DNA of 64,000 bases from Lachnospiraceae bacterium (GCA_024692905.1 JAILLY010000123.1:57758-121757), one strand, 5' to 3'. Counted from the first letter of the stretch, positions 40,039-48,940 are shown. Numbers and translations are program-made. The notes: generated from the letters alone by a model not told the origin.

Positions 40039-40128
40039 ACATTATGTAGTACACAAGGGGAGAAGATGTACTATGTATTGTAATAAAGGGAGTAACTGTT
40101 AAGGGAACAGTATAATAAGGGGAACAAT

Positions 40129-40668
40129 ATGGATATCGCACAGAACATTTCTGTAGAAGACATGGCATCCATCAGGCTGTGGCTTCTGCAAGAAGGCCAG
40201 CGTCTGGAGTATGCCCGAATGTCCTTCGAGAAGGAAAAACGCGAGTTTGAAGAGAACAAGCGTAATTTCGAGCGCGAGAAAGAACTTATAATGTCTTCGG
40301 TCAAAGAGCAGGCGCGCAAGACAGAACTCGAAAGCAAGACACTTGCTACCGAAAAGATCCTTTTCAAGCAGAAGCTTGAGATCCTTGAGGGGGGATTCAG
40401 GACATTATGCAGGGAAAGGGAAGACTTCGAGACCGAGAAAGAGAAGTACAAAAACCGTTATGCCGCAGGCGCATACAGCGGAAGCGGTTCATTAAATGTT
40501 TCAGCTTATAAAAGCGGCGTATTCTTTAACGGGATCGATAATGTGCTTGCATTAAAGAAAAGATACCGTGATCTGCTCAAGATATTCCATCCGGATAATC
40601 TTGACGGCGACAGTGCAACGGTCCAGGAAATAAACCGTGAATACTCATTGCTGAAAGATCAGTTCTGA
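40129..40668 (+). CDS. Coiled-coil protein with C-terminal J-domain-like segment
   Basis: The 179-residue protein has a long charged coiled coil at about residues 20-105 (EKEKREFEENKRNFEREKEL) and a Gly/Ser linker. A C-terminal segment of about 40 residues reads LKKRYRDLLKIFHPDN and carries the HPD motif at 154-156, followed by a helix. This looks like the second half of a J domain, which stimulates Hsp70 in the family. The first J-domain helix is not obvious, so function is uncertain. It stands alone, with its own promoter upstream and a clear terminator downstream. Ribosome site AAGGGGA. Confidence 0.72.
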   Translation: MDIAQNISVEDMASIRLWLLQEGQRLEYARMSFEKEKREFEENKRNFEREKELIMSSVKEQARKTELESKTLATEKILFKQKLEILEGGFRTLCREREDFETEKEKYKNRYAAGAYSGSGSLNVSAYKSGVFFNGIDNVLALKKRYRDLLKIFHPDNLDGDSATVQEINREYSLLKDQF

Positions 40669-40677
40669 ACAATAAAT

Positions 40678-40710
40678 AAAAGGCATATCACAAATGATAT
40701 GCCTTTTATT
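40678..40710. terminator. Bidirectional terminator between the J-domain gene and rpmB
   Basis: A 13-bp stem (AAAAGGCATATCA type, 40678-40690, with 40695-40707) around CAAA has a T-rich tail on the + strand and an A-rich 5' flank that gives U-runs on the - strand. It separates two convergent genes. Confidence 0.85.
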
Positions 40711-40731
40711 ATTTGATCACCGGATGATCAT

Positions 40732-40917
40732 TTATGCACGTTCAACCTTATTTGACTTAAGGCAGGATGCACACACATGAAGACGTTTGGGAACTCCGTT
40801 CACCTTGCATTTAACCCTCTTAACATTTGCATGAAAAATTCTGTTAGATCTTCTATGTGAATGACTTACATTGTTTCCAAAATGAACACCCTTCCCGCAA
40901 ATATCACATTTTGCCAT
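40732..40917 (-). CDS. rpmB: 50S ribosomal protein L28
   Basis: The 61-residue protein is L28. It starts MAKCDICGKGVHFGNNVSHS and ends CASCLKSNKVERA, with the basic stretch HRRSNRIFHANVKRVK between. Two CxxC pairs (CDIC, CASC) mark it as a zinc-binding C+ type. Start 40917 is chosen over a longer frame to 41004 because AAGGAGGT lies just upstream and all L28 proteins start MAK. The longer start also lies in the promoter. L28 is monocistronic here, as in many Firmicutes, beside the Asp23-DAK2 genes in divergent orientation. Confidence 0.97.
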   Translation of the reverse strand: MAKCDICGKGVHFGNNVSHSHRRSNRIFHANVKRVKCKVNGVPKRLHVCASCLKSNKVERA

Positions 40918-40975
40918 CGGTCGCACCTCCTTAACTGAAATTTCAACGGCGCCGCGATATAACCGCAACAAGGGT

Positions 40976-41004
40976 ATTCTATCAGATGTTTTATATAAAT
41001 GCAA
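40976..41004 (-). promoter_or_regulatory. Promoter for rpmB
   Basis: On the - strand, TTGCAT (41004-40999) and TAGAAT (40981-40976) are 17 nt apart, with a TGA extended -10. The leader to ATG 40917 is about 50 nt. Confidence 0.65.
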
Positions 41005-41060
41005 GGACTAATTTGAAGAATAAATGTATATTTTGCGTATCTTTTTTATCGCAAACCGTG

Positions 41061-41066
41061 TATAAT
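41061..41066 (+). promoter_or_regulatory. Possible -10 box for the Asp23 gene
   Basis: TATAAT at 41061-41066 lies 38 nt before the ATG at 41104. No good -35 is found at normal spacing, so support is weaker than for the divergent rpmB promoter. Confidence 0.35.
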
Positions 41067-41103
41067 GCTAATAGATTTGTCACAAAAACAAGGAGGACCA
41101 CCG

Positions 41104-41460
41104 ATGAAGGGATATATAAAAACACAGGTCGGGAATGTTGGCATAGATACCGAGGTCATTGCCCAGTATGCCGGCTCGGTAGCCGTTGAATGTTTCGGTA
41201 TAGTCGGAATGGCTGCAGTCAGTGTTACCGATGGTTTAGTCAAGCTCCTGAAAAAGGAAAAGCTGACAAGAGGTATAAACGTCGTGCTTCAGGACAATCA
41301 GCTCACCCTTGACTTTCACGTGATCGTTGCTTACGGCGTAAGTATAAAGACAGTCGCCGATAATCTGATACGCAATGTTAAATATAAGGTGGAGGAATTC
41401 ACCGGCCTTAGCATAGAAAAGATAAACATCTATGTTGAAGGAGTACGTGTTATAGACTGA
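41104..41460 (+). CDS. Asp23/Gls24 family envelope stress response protein (YloU-like)
   Basis: The 118-residue protein belongs to Asp23/Gls24 (DUF322) and is typified by YloU. It has the opening GNVGIDTEVIAQYAGSVAVE, the core FGIVGMAAVSVTDG, and the C-terminal VADNLIRNVKYKVEEFTGLS. ATG 41104 follows AGGAGG (41091-41096) at 7 nt. It is followed 24 nt later by the DAK2/FakA-like gene, a conserved pair in Firmicutes often next to rpmB and recG, exactly as here. The precise role is unknown. Confidence 0.93.
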   Translation: MKGYIKTQVGNVGIDTEVIAQYAGSVAVECFGIVGMAAVSVTDGLVKLLKKEKLTRGINVVLQDNQLTLDFHVIVAYGVSIKTVADNLIRNVKYKVEEFTGLSIEKINIYVEGVRVID

Positions 41461-41484
41461 CCAAAAACAGAGAGGTATCCTAAA

Positions 41485-43500
41485 TTGAGTACTGGTAATA
41501 TTGACGCAAAAAAACTGGCGGGGATGTTCCTTACGGGAGCCAAATCCCTTGAAGCCAAAAAAGACTGGATAAATGAACTGAATGTATTCCCGGTTCCGGA
41601 CGGAGATACGGGAACAAATATGACTATGACTATCATGACCCCTGCACGGGAAGTCGCAACGATGGGGCTTGTTGAGATGAAATCGTTATGCAAGACCATA
41701 TCTTCCGGCTCGTTAAGAGGAGCAAGGGGCAATTCGGGTGTCATCCTTTCCCAGCTCCTGCGCGGATTCTGCAAGGGCGTGAGCGAAGAAGAATCAATAG
41801 ACATAGAAACACTTGCATCCGCCTGCAACAAGGCTGTCGAAACCGCATATAAGGCAGTAATGAAGCCCAAGGAAGGTACGATCCTTACTGTCGCAAGGGG
41901 CGTTGCCGAGAAGGCCTCGGAGCTTAGCTCCCAAACCGATGATATGGAATATTTCCTCGGCGAACTTGTGAAGCAGGCTGAGGATGTACTTAAGAAAACC
42001 CCGGATATGCTTCCGGTACTAAAGCAGGCCGGAGTCGTTGATTCCGGAGGGCAGGGACTTGTCGAGATCCTTAAGGGGGCATATCAGGCCTATATCGGCA
42101 ATGAGACCGTATTTTCATATGATAATGATAACGAAGCGGCTGCTCCCGCAGTAACGAATGCGTCAAGTTACGAGGTGCAGAAGAACTTTGAGATCAAATT
42201 CGGCTACTGCACCGAATTCATCATACTGCTCGATAAGGTATTTAACATGAAGAACGAGCAGGATTTCAAAAACTATCTTGAATCGATCGGTGATTCAATA
42301 GTATGTGTCGCCGATGAAGACTGTGTTAAGGTCCACGTTCATACGAACGATCCCGGTCTTGCCATCCAAAAGGCACTGACATACGGTCAGCTCAGCAGGA
42401 TGAAGATCGACAATATGCGCGAAGAACATCAGGAAAAGCTGTTCAACATGAGCGGAGCGAACGGACCCGTAGTAAAGGAAGCACCTGCGCATAACAGTGC
42501 TCCTGTAAAACCGGTCACGGAAAACTTTGAAAAAGCAGATAACATTCCGGAACAAACAGCTTATGCAAATTCCGCTCCCGTAAACAATCCTCCTGCAGAA
42601 GAAGTTCAAATACGATCCGGGCAGGACGAAACGGTTTCCGAACCCGTTGTTAAACCCTCATCTGATGAGCCTGTACAGGTACAGCCGGTCAGTGAAGAAG
42701 TAAAACCTTACGTACCGGAAACGTTTGAAGTTAATGAGAGTGCACCGGCGGTCCCTGATACCGAGCCCGATCCGGAAGACCTCTTATATGCAGAAGCGGA
42801 AGAGGTGTATCCCGAAGTAGCCGTATCGGAGCAGCTCCGCAAGGACATAGGCTTTATCTCCATCTCAATGGGAGCCGGAATGGAATCGATCTTTAAGGGC
42901 CTCGGGGTTGATGTCGTTATATCCGGCGGTCAGACGATGAATCCCAGTACGGAGGATATGCTAAAGGCCGTAGATGCGATAAATGCCGATAATATATTCA
43001 TACTTCCAAACAATAAGAACATAATCATGGCCGCAAATCAGGTACAGTATATGTCGGATGACAAAAAGATATATGTGATCCCGACAAGGACAGTTCCGCA
43101 GGGAATAACCGCTCTTATAAATTATACCATCGGAATGTCGGCCGACGATAACGACAAGGCCATGAAGGAATCCATAACCGGTGTCAAGACCGGCCAGGTA
43201 ACATATGCTGTTCGTGACACGGTTATAAACGGTCTCAGTATAAAACGCGGAAACATCATGGGTATAGGAGACAAGGATATACTGTCCATAGGTGATTCCA
43301 TACACGATACATCAATGGAAATGATAGATAAGATGGTTGATGATTCATCGGAACTTATAAGTATTTATTACGGTAAGGATACCGATCCTCAGGACGCCGA
43401 TGACTTCAGTCTCGATGTTGCCGTTCGTTTCCCCAAATGCGATGTCGAGATGCATTACGGCGGACAGCCGATATACTACTATGTAGTATCTGTTGAGTAA
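41485..43500 (+). CDS. DAK2 domain / fatty-acid-kinase-like protein (YloV, FakA type) with long linker
   Basis: The FakA type phosphorylates fatty acids bound by a FakB partner. The start is TTG 41485, behind AGAGAGGT. The N-terminal DAK2 domain has VFPVPDGDTGTNM near residue 31 and SLRGARGNSGVILSQLL near 76, the metal and ATP site. A middle DegV-like domain runs to about 318 (HVHTNDPGLAIQKAL). An unusual acidic, Pro/Glu/Val-rich linker of about 130 residues spans about 320-448. The C-terminal domain begins near 452 (DIGFISISMGAGMESIF) and is conserved. At 671 residues it is about 120 longer than typical members. recG starts 2 nt after its stop. Confidence 0.92.
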   Translation: MSTGNIDAKKLAGMFLTGAKSLEAKKDWINELNVFPVPDGDTGTNMTMTIMTPAREVATMGLVEMKSLCKTISSGSLRGARGNSGVILSQLLRGFCKGVSEEESIDIETLASACNKAVETAYKAVMKPKEGTILTVARGVAEKASELSSQTDDMEYFLGELVKQAEDVLKKTPDMLPVLKQAGVVDSGGQGLVEILKGAYQAYIGNETVFSYDNDNEAAAPAVTNASSYEVQKNFEIKFGYCTEFIILLDKVFNMKNEQDFKNYLESIGDSIVCVADEDCVKVHVHTNDPGLAIQKALTYGQLSRMKIDNMREEHQEKLFNMSGANGPVVKEAPAHNSAPVKPVTENFEKADNIPEQTAYANSAPVNNPPAEEVQIRSGQDETVSEPVVKPSSDEPVQVQPVSEEVKPYVPETFEVNESAPAVPDTEPDPEDLLYAEAEEVYPEVAVSEQLRKDIGFISISMGAGMESIFKGLGVDVVISGGQTMNPSTEDMLKAVDAINADNIFILPNNKNIIMAANQVQYMSDDKKIYVIPTRTVPQGITALINYTIGMSADDNDKAMKESITGVKTGQVTYAVRDTVINGLSIKRGNIMGIGDKDILSIGDSIHDTSMEMIDKMVDDSSELISIYYGKDTDPQDADDFSLDVAVRFPKCDVEMHYGGQPIYYYVVSVE

Positions 43501-43502
43501 AA

Positions 43503-45530
43503 ATGGACAGAAACACTCAGATCACTGCCCTTAAGGGCATAGGAGAAAAAACATCTGCTTTATATCATAAGGTCGGCATATATACATATGGCGACCTTAT
43601 GTATTATTTCCCGCGCGATTATATAAGATATGACGAACCTGCCGTTTTAGAGGACAGGCTGATAGGATCCTTCTGTTTTATAAAAGGACGGATAATAAGA
43701 CGTCCGGACTTAAAAAAGGGCAGGATCGCCGTTGTAAGTGCCATCATCGATACCGGCGAGAACAACGTACGTGCCGTATGGTTCCGCATGCCTTATCTTG
43801 TAAGTTCTTTAAAGGCAGGAGAGGAGTATGTGTTTGCATCCGTTCTGCGAAAAAAAGGCAATTCATATTCATTGGACCAGCCGCTGATAATATCAGTGAG
43901 TGAATATGAGAAATTAAAAAACACCCTTCAGCCGGTATACCCGCTGACAAAAGGTCTGAGCAATAATGCCGTGAAAAAGGCCGTAAAACAGGTACTTGAG
44001 GCGGTAAGGAGCAATGAAACGATCGGCCCTCTCACCGAAGAAGAGGCGCTCTTTGGCATACACTTTCCTTCCGATGAAAACCAGCTAAAAAAAGCAAGGG
44101 CTGCTCTTGTATTTGATGAATTTCTTTTATTCATACTGAAACTGAAACTTTTAAGAGAAGAGAATAACCGCGCTTCCAATAATTTCGGATTAAAACCGCT
44201 TAAACGCGTTCATGAGATAATGGATGATCTTCCGTATAAACTTACGGGAGCACAGTTAAAAGTATTTAATGAGATCGAACGTGACCTGACTTCAGGATAT
44301 TCGATGAGCAGGCTTATACAGGGTGATGTCGGATGCGGCAAGACCATTGTTGCCTTCCTTGCCTGCCTGACTGTCGCTTTACAGGGCTACCAGTGCACGA
44401 TGATGGTCCCGACCGAGATACTGGCGATCCAGCATTACAACATGTTTAAGGAAATGCTTGAAAAATACGGTATCGATCTTAATGTCTGTCTGCTCACCGG
44501 ATCGATGAGTGCACCGGTACGAAGAGAGGCTCTTAACGATATCGCATCGGGTAAGGCCGGTATGATAATCGGAACGCATGCTCTTTTTCAGGATAAAGTC
44601 GAGTATCACTCCCTTGCTCTCGTTATAACGGACGAACAGCACCGTTTCGGTGTCCGCCAAAGAGAACGTCTTATTAACAAGGGCACAGACGCACCTCATG
44701 TCCTGGTCATGAGCGCCACCCCTATCCCGAGAACCCTTGCGATCATTCTTTACGGAGATCTTGATATATCCGTGATCGATGAGGTTCCCGCAAGGCGTCT
44801 TCCTGTTAAAAACTGTGTGGTCGACACATCCTACCGGCAAAAAGCCTACGATTTCATATTAAAGGAAGTAAGAGCCTCGCATCAGGCCTATGTGATCTGT
44901 CCGATGGTGGAAGAGAGCGAGTTGAGCGATCTTAATGACGTTATATCGTACTGTCAGAGTCTAAAGGACGTTTTCCCGGCCGATGTAAGCATACAATATC
45001 TTCACGGGCAGATGAAACCCGACAAAAAGGAAAAGATAATGAAACGTTTCCTTGAAAGGGATATAGATATACTTGTCAGCACTACCGTGATCGAGGTCGG
45101 TGTCAATGTTCCGAACGCAACCGTCATGATGATCGAAAATGCGGAAAGATTCGGTCTTGCCCAGCTGCATCAGTTAAGAGGACGCATAGGACGCGGAGAT
45201 GCACAGTCATACTGCATATTTATCGACTGTGTATCAAGTGAGCGCAGTAAAAAACGTCTTGAAATATTGAATAATTCCACCGATGGTTTTTATATTGCCT
45301 CTGAAGATTTAAGGTTAAGGGGGCCGGGTGAAATGTTCGGCGTAAAACAAAGCGGCGAGCTTGAATTCATGCTCGCCGACATATATTCCGATTCGGACAT
45401 CCTGACGGATGCACTCAAAGAAGCCGAAAAGATACTTAACGAAGACAGGGAACTTGCAAAGCCGGAGCATAAACACCTTAGAAAAAGGCTGTTTGAGCAG
45501 GGCAGTGAAGCATCGCTTAAAGCATTATAA
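43503..45530 (+). CDS. recG: ATP-dependent DNA helicase RecG
   Basis: RecG regresses stalled replication forks and acts on branched DNA. The 675-residue protein has the N-terminal wedge/OB domain (to about 160), helicase domain 1 with Walker A IQGDVGCGKTIVAFL near 279, DEQHRFG in place of DExx, SATPIPRTLA, domain 2 with HGQMKPDKKEKIM, VIEVGVNVPNATVM and QLRGRIGRG, and the C-terminal wedge-like tail. Only two nucleotides separate it from the DAK2 gene and the ribosome site is weak, so translation is probably coupled. Its 3' end overlaps the convergent cheY-like gene by 6 nt. Confidence 0.97.
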   Translation: MDRNTQITALKGIGEKTSALYHKVGIYTYGDLMYYFPRDYIRYDEPAVLEDRLIGSFCFIKGRIIRRPDLKKGRIAVVSAIIDTGENNVRAVWFRMPYLVSSLKAGEEYVFASVLRKKGNSYSLDQPLIISVSEYEKLKNTLQPVYPLTKGLSNNAVKKAVKQVLEAVRSNETIGPLTEEEALFGIHFPSDENQLKKARAALVFDEFLLFILKLKLLREENNRASNNFGLKPLKRVHEIMDDLPYKLTGAQLKVFNEIERDLTSGYSMSRLIQGDVGCGKTIVAFLACLTVALQGYQCTMMVPTEILAIQHYNMFKEMLEKYGIDLNVCLLTGSMSAPVRREALNDIASGKAGMIIGTHALFQDKVEYHSLALVITDEQHRFGVRQRERLINKGTDAPHVLVMSATPIPRTLAIILYGDLDISVIDEVPARRLPVKNCVVDTSYRQKAYDFILKEVRASHQAYVICPMVEESELSDLNDVISYCQSLKDVFPADVSIQYLHGQMKPDKKEKIMKRFLERDIDILVSTTVIEVGVNVPNATVMMIENAERFGLAQLHQLRGRIGRGDAQSYCIFIDCVSSERSKKRLEILNNSTDGFYIASEDLRLRGPGEMFGVKQSGELEFMLADIYSDSDILTDALKEAEKILNEDRELAKPEHKHLRKRLFEQGSEASLKAL

Positions 45531-45881
45531 TACTCTTGCTATGGTCTCGATCACTGTCTTCTCATCAAAAGGTTTCTGAATGAAATCAAGGGCTCCGATC
45601 TTAAGTGCGCCGATCACCTTTTCCTTCTGGCCTGCAGCGCTTACCATGATGACTTTCTGGGAGGGATCGCGCTCCTTAATCTTCTCAAGAGCAGTCATTC
45701 CGTCCATCACCGGCATCGTGATATCAAGCGTTACAAGATCGGGCTTGACGGTTTCAAGAAGCTTAAGTGCCTCTTCACCGTTCCCGGCATCACCTACAAC
45801 CTCGAAACCTGCCTGCTTAAGTGTTCCCGCAAGCATCTTACGCATTGTCCTCGAATCATCCACGATCAATACAGTTGCCAT
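45525..45881 (-). CDS. CheY-like response regulator (stand-alone receiver)
   Basis: The 118-residue protein is a single receiver domain. It has the acidic pair DD at residues 8-9, phosphoacceptor Asp53 in LVTLDITMPVMDG, Ser81 at the Thr/Ser switch position, and Lys103 in FIQKPFD. There is no output domain, so it is CheY-like. It lies 24 nt after the CheX-like gene on the same strand, which suggests CheX-like dephosphorylation of this receiver. It overlaps recG's end by 6 nt in convergent orientation. The ribosome site GGAGGGGG is strong. Many Firmicutes place cheY in flagellar operons; none is here. Confidence 0.93.
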   Translation of the reverse strand: MATVLIVDDSRTMRKMLAGTLKQAGFEVVGDAGNGEEALKLLETVKPDLVTLDITMPVMDGMTALEKIKERDPSQKVIMVSAAGQKEKVIGALKIGALDFIQKPFDEKTVIETIARVL

Positions 45882-45905
45882 TTTGTCCCCCTCCGGTTAA
45901 AAAGA

Positions 45906-46796
45906 TCATTCAATAGTATAATTATCCGACATTATTATGGAAAACGTTACCATCTTATCAAAAATATAAACAGGAAGATTGATAATCTCCTCGGAATTTA
46001 TAACACCCTTTCCGGAACGGTAGGAGGGTGCGTTCATGTCTATCTCGATACTTCTTTTGCTCATCTCGGTAGCAAACAGACCGTTAATGCAGTTTATGAG
46101 TTCGCATATCGCATCGAGAGCATCCTCGAAATCATCTATATACTGCTCGCCGGAAAAACCGACAGCGGTCTTCATCATCGATTCCTCAGCACCGGACATC
46201 GCAAGCAGGATATTGAAATCGCCGCAGGAGGCCTGATGGCAGAGATTCTCGGTGATGAGCTTGTCGCTTATATAGGGACGTTCGATATACATATGATAAT
46301 CCACAAGCCTTGAAATGGCCCTGGCGGCAATGCCTATTATGTCGCAGGCGAAGCCTTCCTTCAGATCATATACATAAATCGGAACTATGCGGTCTATATC
46401 GCAGCTCTTTAGATTCTCGATATCAGTAAGTGTATAACCGTTTTCCTGCTGATATGTATTGAGCATATCAACAACATCGTTCATCTTAAGATACTTAAGG
46501 TCAACGGCCGATTGGACAAACGCAAGGAAACTGTTTCCCTGAAGTGTAAGAAGCCTTGAAACCTGACTCTCCGTAAGATAACCCCTCTCAACCGCAATAT
46601 CACCGAAACGCTTATCCGTTTCCGACTGGAGACGGTTGATCTCATCAGCCTGTTCCTCCGTAAGAAGCTTCTCGGAGACGGCGATCACGCCGAGCCTGAC
46701 TCTTTTTGCCTCCTGATGCTTATATATCTCCTTGAGACATTCCGGTCCCAAAACCTGCTTACTTACAAGATAATTGGCAAATATTCGATCGAACAT
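45906..46796 (-). CDS. CheX-like chemotaxis phosphatase with N-terminal MshE-N-like region
   Basis: The 296-residue protein has an N-terminal region with two helical repeats of the pilus ATPase N-domain kind (GVIAVSEKLLTEEQADEI, then GDIAVERGYLTESQVSRL), a linker, and a C-terminal CheC/CheX-like domain. The motif ELINCINGLFA with Glu232 and Asn235 fits the CheX/FliY E..N catalytic pair, which removes phosphate from CheY. Start 46796 is chosen because AAGGAGT sits 8 nt upstream; ATG 46832 lies at the predicted transcript start and is excluded. It forms a two-gene operon with the CheY-like gene. The role of the N-terminal region is unknown. Confidence 0.75.
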   Translation of the reverse strand: MFDRIFANYLVSKQVLGPECLKEIYKHQEAKRVRLGVIAVSEKLLTEEQADEINRLQSETDKRFGDIAVERGYLTESQVSRLLTLQGNSFLAFVQSAVDLKYLKMNDVVDMLNTYQQENGYTLTDIENLKSCDIDRIVPIYVYDLKEGFACDIIGIAARAISRLVDYHMYIERPYISDKLITENLCHQASCGDFNILLAMSGAEESMMKTAVGFSGEQYIDDFEDALDAICELINCINGLFATEMSKRSIEIDMNAPSYRSGKGVINSEEIINLPVYIFDKMVTFSIIMSDNYTIE

Positions 46797-46836
46797 AAAA
46801 GCACTCCTTGTGATCAAGATTTGATATGACATTTAA

Positions 46837-46865
46837 ATGATACCAAAAATCAAACATTTCTTCAA
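46837..46865 (-). promoter_or_regulatory. Promoter for the CheX-like/CheY operon
   Basis: On the - strand, TTGAAG (46865-46860) and TATCAT (46842-46837) are 17 nt apart, with TGG extended -10. It lies back to back with the topoisomerase promoter. Confidence 0.6.
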
Positions 46866-46918
46866 CATACTATCTGTTGTTGTGTGAAAATTTGTTCGTA
46901 CAATAATTTGCGGTTTGC

Positions 46919-46946
46919 TTGAAAAATGACAAAATTATGTTATAAT
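46919..46946 (+). promoter_or_regulatory. Promoter for the topoisomerase operon
   Basis: TTGAAA at 46919-46924 and TATAAT at 46941-46946 have 16 nt between them and TGT ahead of the -10, giving an extended -10 promoter. The leader is about 45 nt. Confidence 0.7.
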
Positions 46947-46996
46947 CATACATGGATTTTTGCAGTAAGGGATTTAATTAAGTAAGGGGTATAAGT

Positions 46997-48916
46997 ATGA
47001 CTGATAAGGTTAAATATGATGCGAGCAGCATTACCGTGCTCGAAGGCCTTGAGGCTGTGCGCAAACGTCCCGGTATGTATATCGGAAGCGTCACCACCAA
47101 GGGGCTTAATCATCTTATCTATGAGATCGTCGACAATTCCGTCGATGAACATCTTGCAGGTTTCTGTGACAGGATATGGGTGACTCTCGAAGCGGACGGC
47201 TCCGCAACCGTTGAAGACAACGGCCGCGGTATACCGGTCGGAATGCATGAAAAGGGAATGAGTGCCGAACGTCTTGTCTTTACCACACTTCATGCAGGCG
47301 GCAAATTCGATGATTCCGTTTACAAAACAAGCGGCGGACTTCACGGTGTCGGATCATCCGTCGTAAATGCGCTTTCGGCATATCTTGACATAGAGGTAAG
47401 ACGCGAAGGCAAGGTATATCATGACCGTTACGAGCGCGGCATACCCACCATCGAACTTGAGAACGGGCTTCTTCCGGTCACCGGAAAGGCAAGGAGCACC
47501 GGTACCAAGATCAATTTCCTTCCAGATGACACTATATTTGAAAAGACAAGATTTAAGGAGGAGGATATTAAGAGCCGTCTTCACGAAACGGCATATCTGA
47601 ATCCGTCACTGACCATAATATTCACCGACAAACGTTCGGATACCCCCGATATTGAGGAATTCCATGAGGAAGAGGGCATCATTGGATTTGTAAGGGATAT
47701 GAACAAGAACGAGGAACCTCTTCACGAACCCGTATTCTTCAGCGGCGAATCCGACGGTATCATAGTCGAAGTTGCATTCCAGTATGTAAATGATTTCCAT
47801 GAAAACGTACTCGGTTTCTGCAATAATATATACAATTCCGAAGGCGGTACACATCTTACCGGCTTTAAGACTATGTTTACCAATGTCATGAACACCTATG
47901 CCCGCGAGCTCAATATATTGAAGGACAAGGACGCCAATTTTACCGGTGCGGATATAAGGAACGGAATGACTGCGGTAGTTTCGATCAAGCATCCCTCACC
48001 CCGTTTCGAAGGGCAGACCAAGACCAAGCTCGACAATCAGGATGCGACAAAGGCCGTGAGCAAGGTGACCGGTGATGAAGTGGTGCGCTATTTTGACCGT
48101 AATCTTGAAGATTTGAAGGCCGTATTGTCATGTGCCGAAAAAGCCGCAAAGATACGAAAGAGCGAAGAAAAAGCCAAGACAAACATGCTCACAAAGCAGA
48201 AATACTCGTTCGACTCAAACGGTAAGCTTGCAAACTGCGAGAGCCGCGATGCCTCCAAGTGTGAGATATTCATCGTCGAGGGTGATTCTGCCGGAGGCTC
48301 CGCAAAGACCGCAAGGAACCGTATGTATCAGGCGATCCTTCCGATAAGAGGCAAGATCTTAAACGTCGAGAAGGCAACAATAGACAAGGTACTCGCAAAT
48401 GCCGAGATAAAGACGATGATATATGCTTTCGGCTGCGGATTTTCCGAGGGCTACGGCAATGATTTCGATATAACCAAATTAAGATACGATAAGATAATAA
48501 TAATGGCGGATGCCGATGTCGACGGAGCCCATATCTCGACCCTGCTCCTTACTCTGTTTTATCGTTTTATGCCTGAACTCATATATGAAGGGCATGTTTA
48601 TATTGCGATGCCGCCGTTATATAAGGCGATGCCCAAAAAGGGGCCGGAGGAATACTTATACGACGACAAGGCGCTCAATGAATACCGTAAAACACATAAG
48701 GATTTTACACTCCAGCGTTACAAAGGACTCGGCGAGATGGATGCCGGGCAGCTGTGGGAGACTACTCTCGATCCTGCACGGCGGAAGCTTAAACTTGTAG
48801 AGATAGAGGATGCAAGGCTTGCATCAACCACCACCGAAATGCTCATGGGAAATGAAGTACCTCCGAGAAGAGCCTTCATTTACAAGCATGCACGCGATGC
48901 GGAACTTGACATTTAG
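46997..48916 (+). CDS. Type IIA DNA topoisomerase ATPase subunit (GyrB/ParE family)
   Basis: The 639-residue protein is the ATPase/TOPRIM subunit of a type IIA topoisomerase. It has the GHKL site (YEIVDNSVDEHLAG near residue 40, then EDNGRGIPV and TSGGLHGVGSSVVNALS), a transducer domain, TOPRIM motifs FIVEGDSAGGSAK and ADADVDGAHI, and the C-terminal YKGLGEMDAGQLWETT. GyrB and ParE are hard to tell apart from sequence. It is not beside dnaA/recF, so it is not the origin gyrB. The partner gene shows a degenerate GyrA box, favouring a topoisomerase IV-like role. Ribosome site AAGGGG. Partner start is 24 nt later. Confidence 0.93.
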   Translation: MTDKVKYDASSITVLEGLEAVRKRPGMYIGSVTTKGLNHLIYEIVDNSVDEHLAGFCDRIWVTLEADGSATVEDNGRGIPVGMHEKGMSAERLVFTTLHAGGKFDDSVYKTSGGLHGVGSSVVNALSAYLDIEVRREGKVYHDRYERGIPTIELENGLLPVTGKARSTGTKINFLPDDTIFEKTRFKEEDIKSRLHETAYLNPSLTIIFTDKRSDTPDIEEFHEEEGIIGFVRDMNKNEEPLHEPVFFSGESDGIIVEVAFQYVNDFHENVLGFCNNIYNSEGGTHLTGFKTMFTNVMNTYARELNILKDKDANFTGADIRNGMTAVVSIKHPSPRFEGQTKTKLDNQDATKAVSKVTGDEVVRYFDRNLEDLKAVLSCAEKAAKIRKSEEKAKTNMLTKQKYSFDSNGKLANCESRDASKCEIFIVEGDSAGGSAKTARNRMYQAILPIRGKILNVEKATIDKVLANAEIKTMIYAFGCGFSEGYGNDFDITKLRYDKIIIMADADVDGAHISTLLLTLFYRFMPELIYEGHVYIAMPPLYKAMPKKGPEEYLYDDKALNEYRKTHKDFTLQRYKGLGEMDAGQLWETTLDPARRKLKLVEIEDARLASTTTEMLMGNEVPPRRAFIYKHARDAELDI

Positions 48917-48940
48917 TTAAACAAAGATCAGGGGAAAGTC

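Noticed and set aside
46797..46832. Longer start of the CheX-like protein at 46832
   Set aside because: It lies at the predicted transcription start and lacks a ribosome site; ATG 46796 has AAGGAGT.
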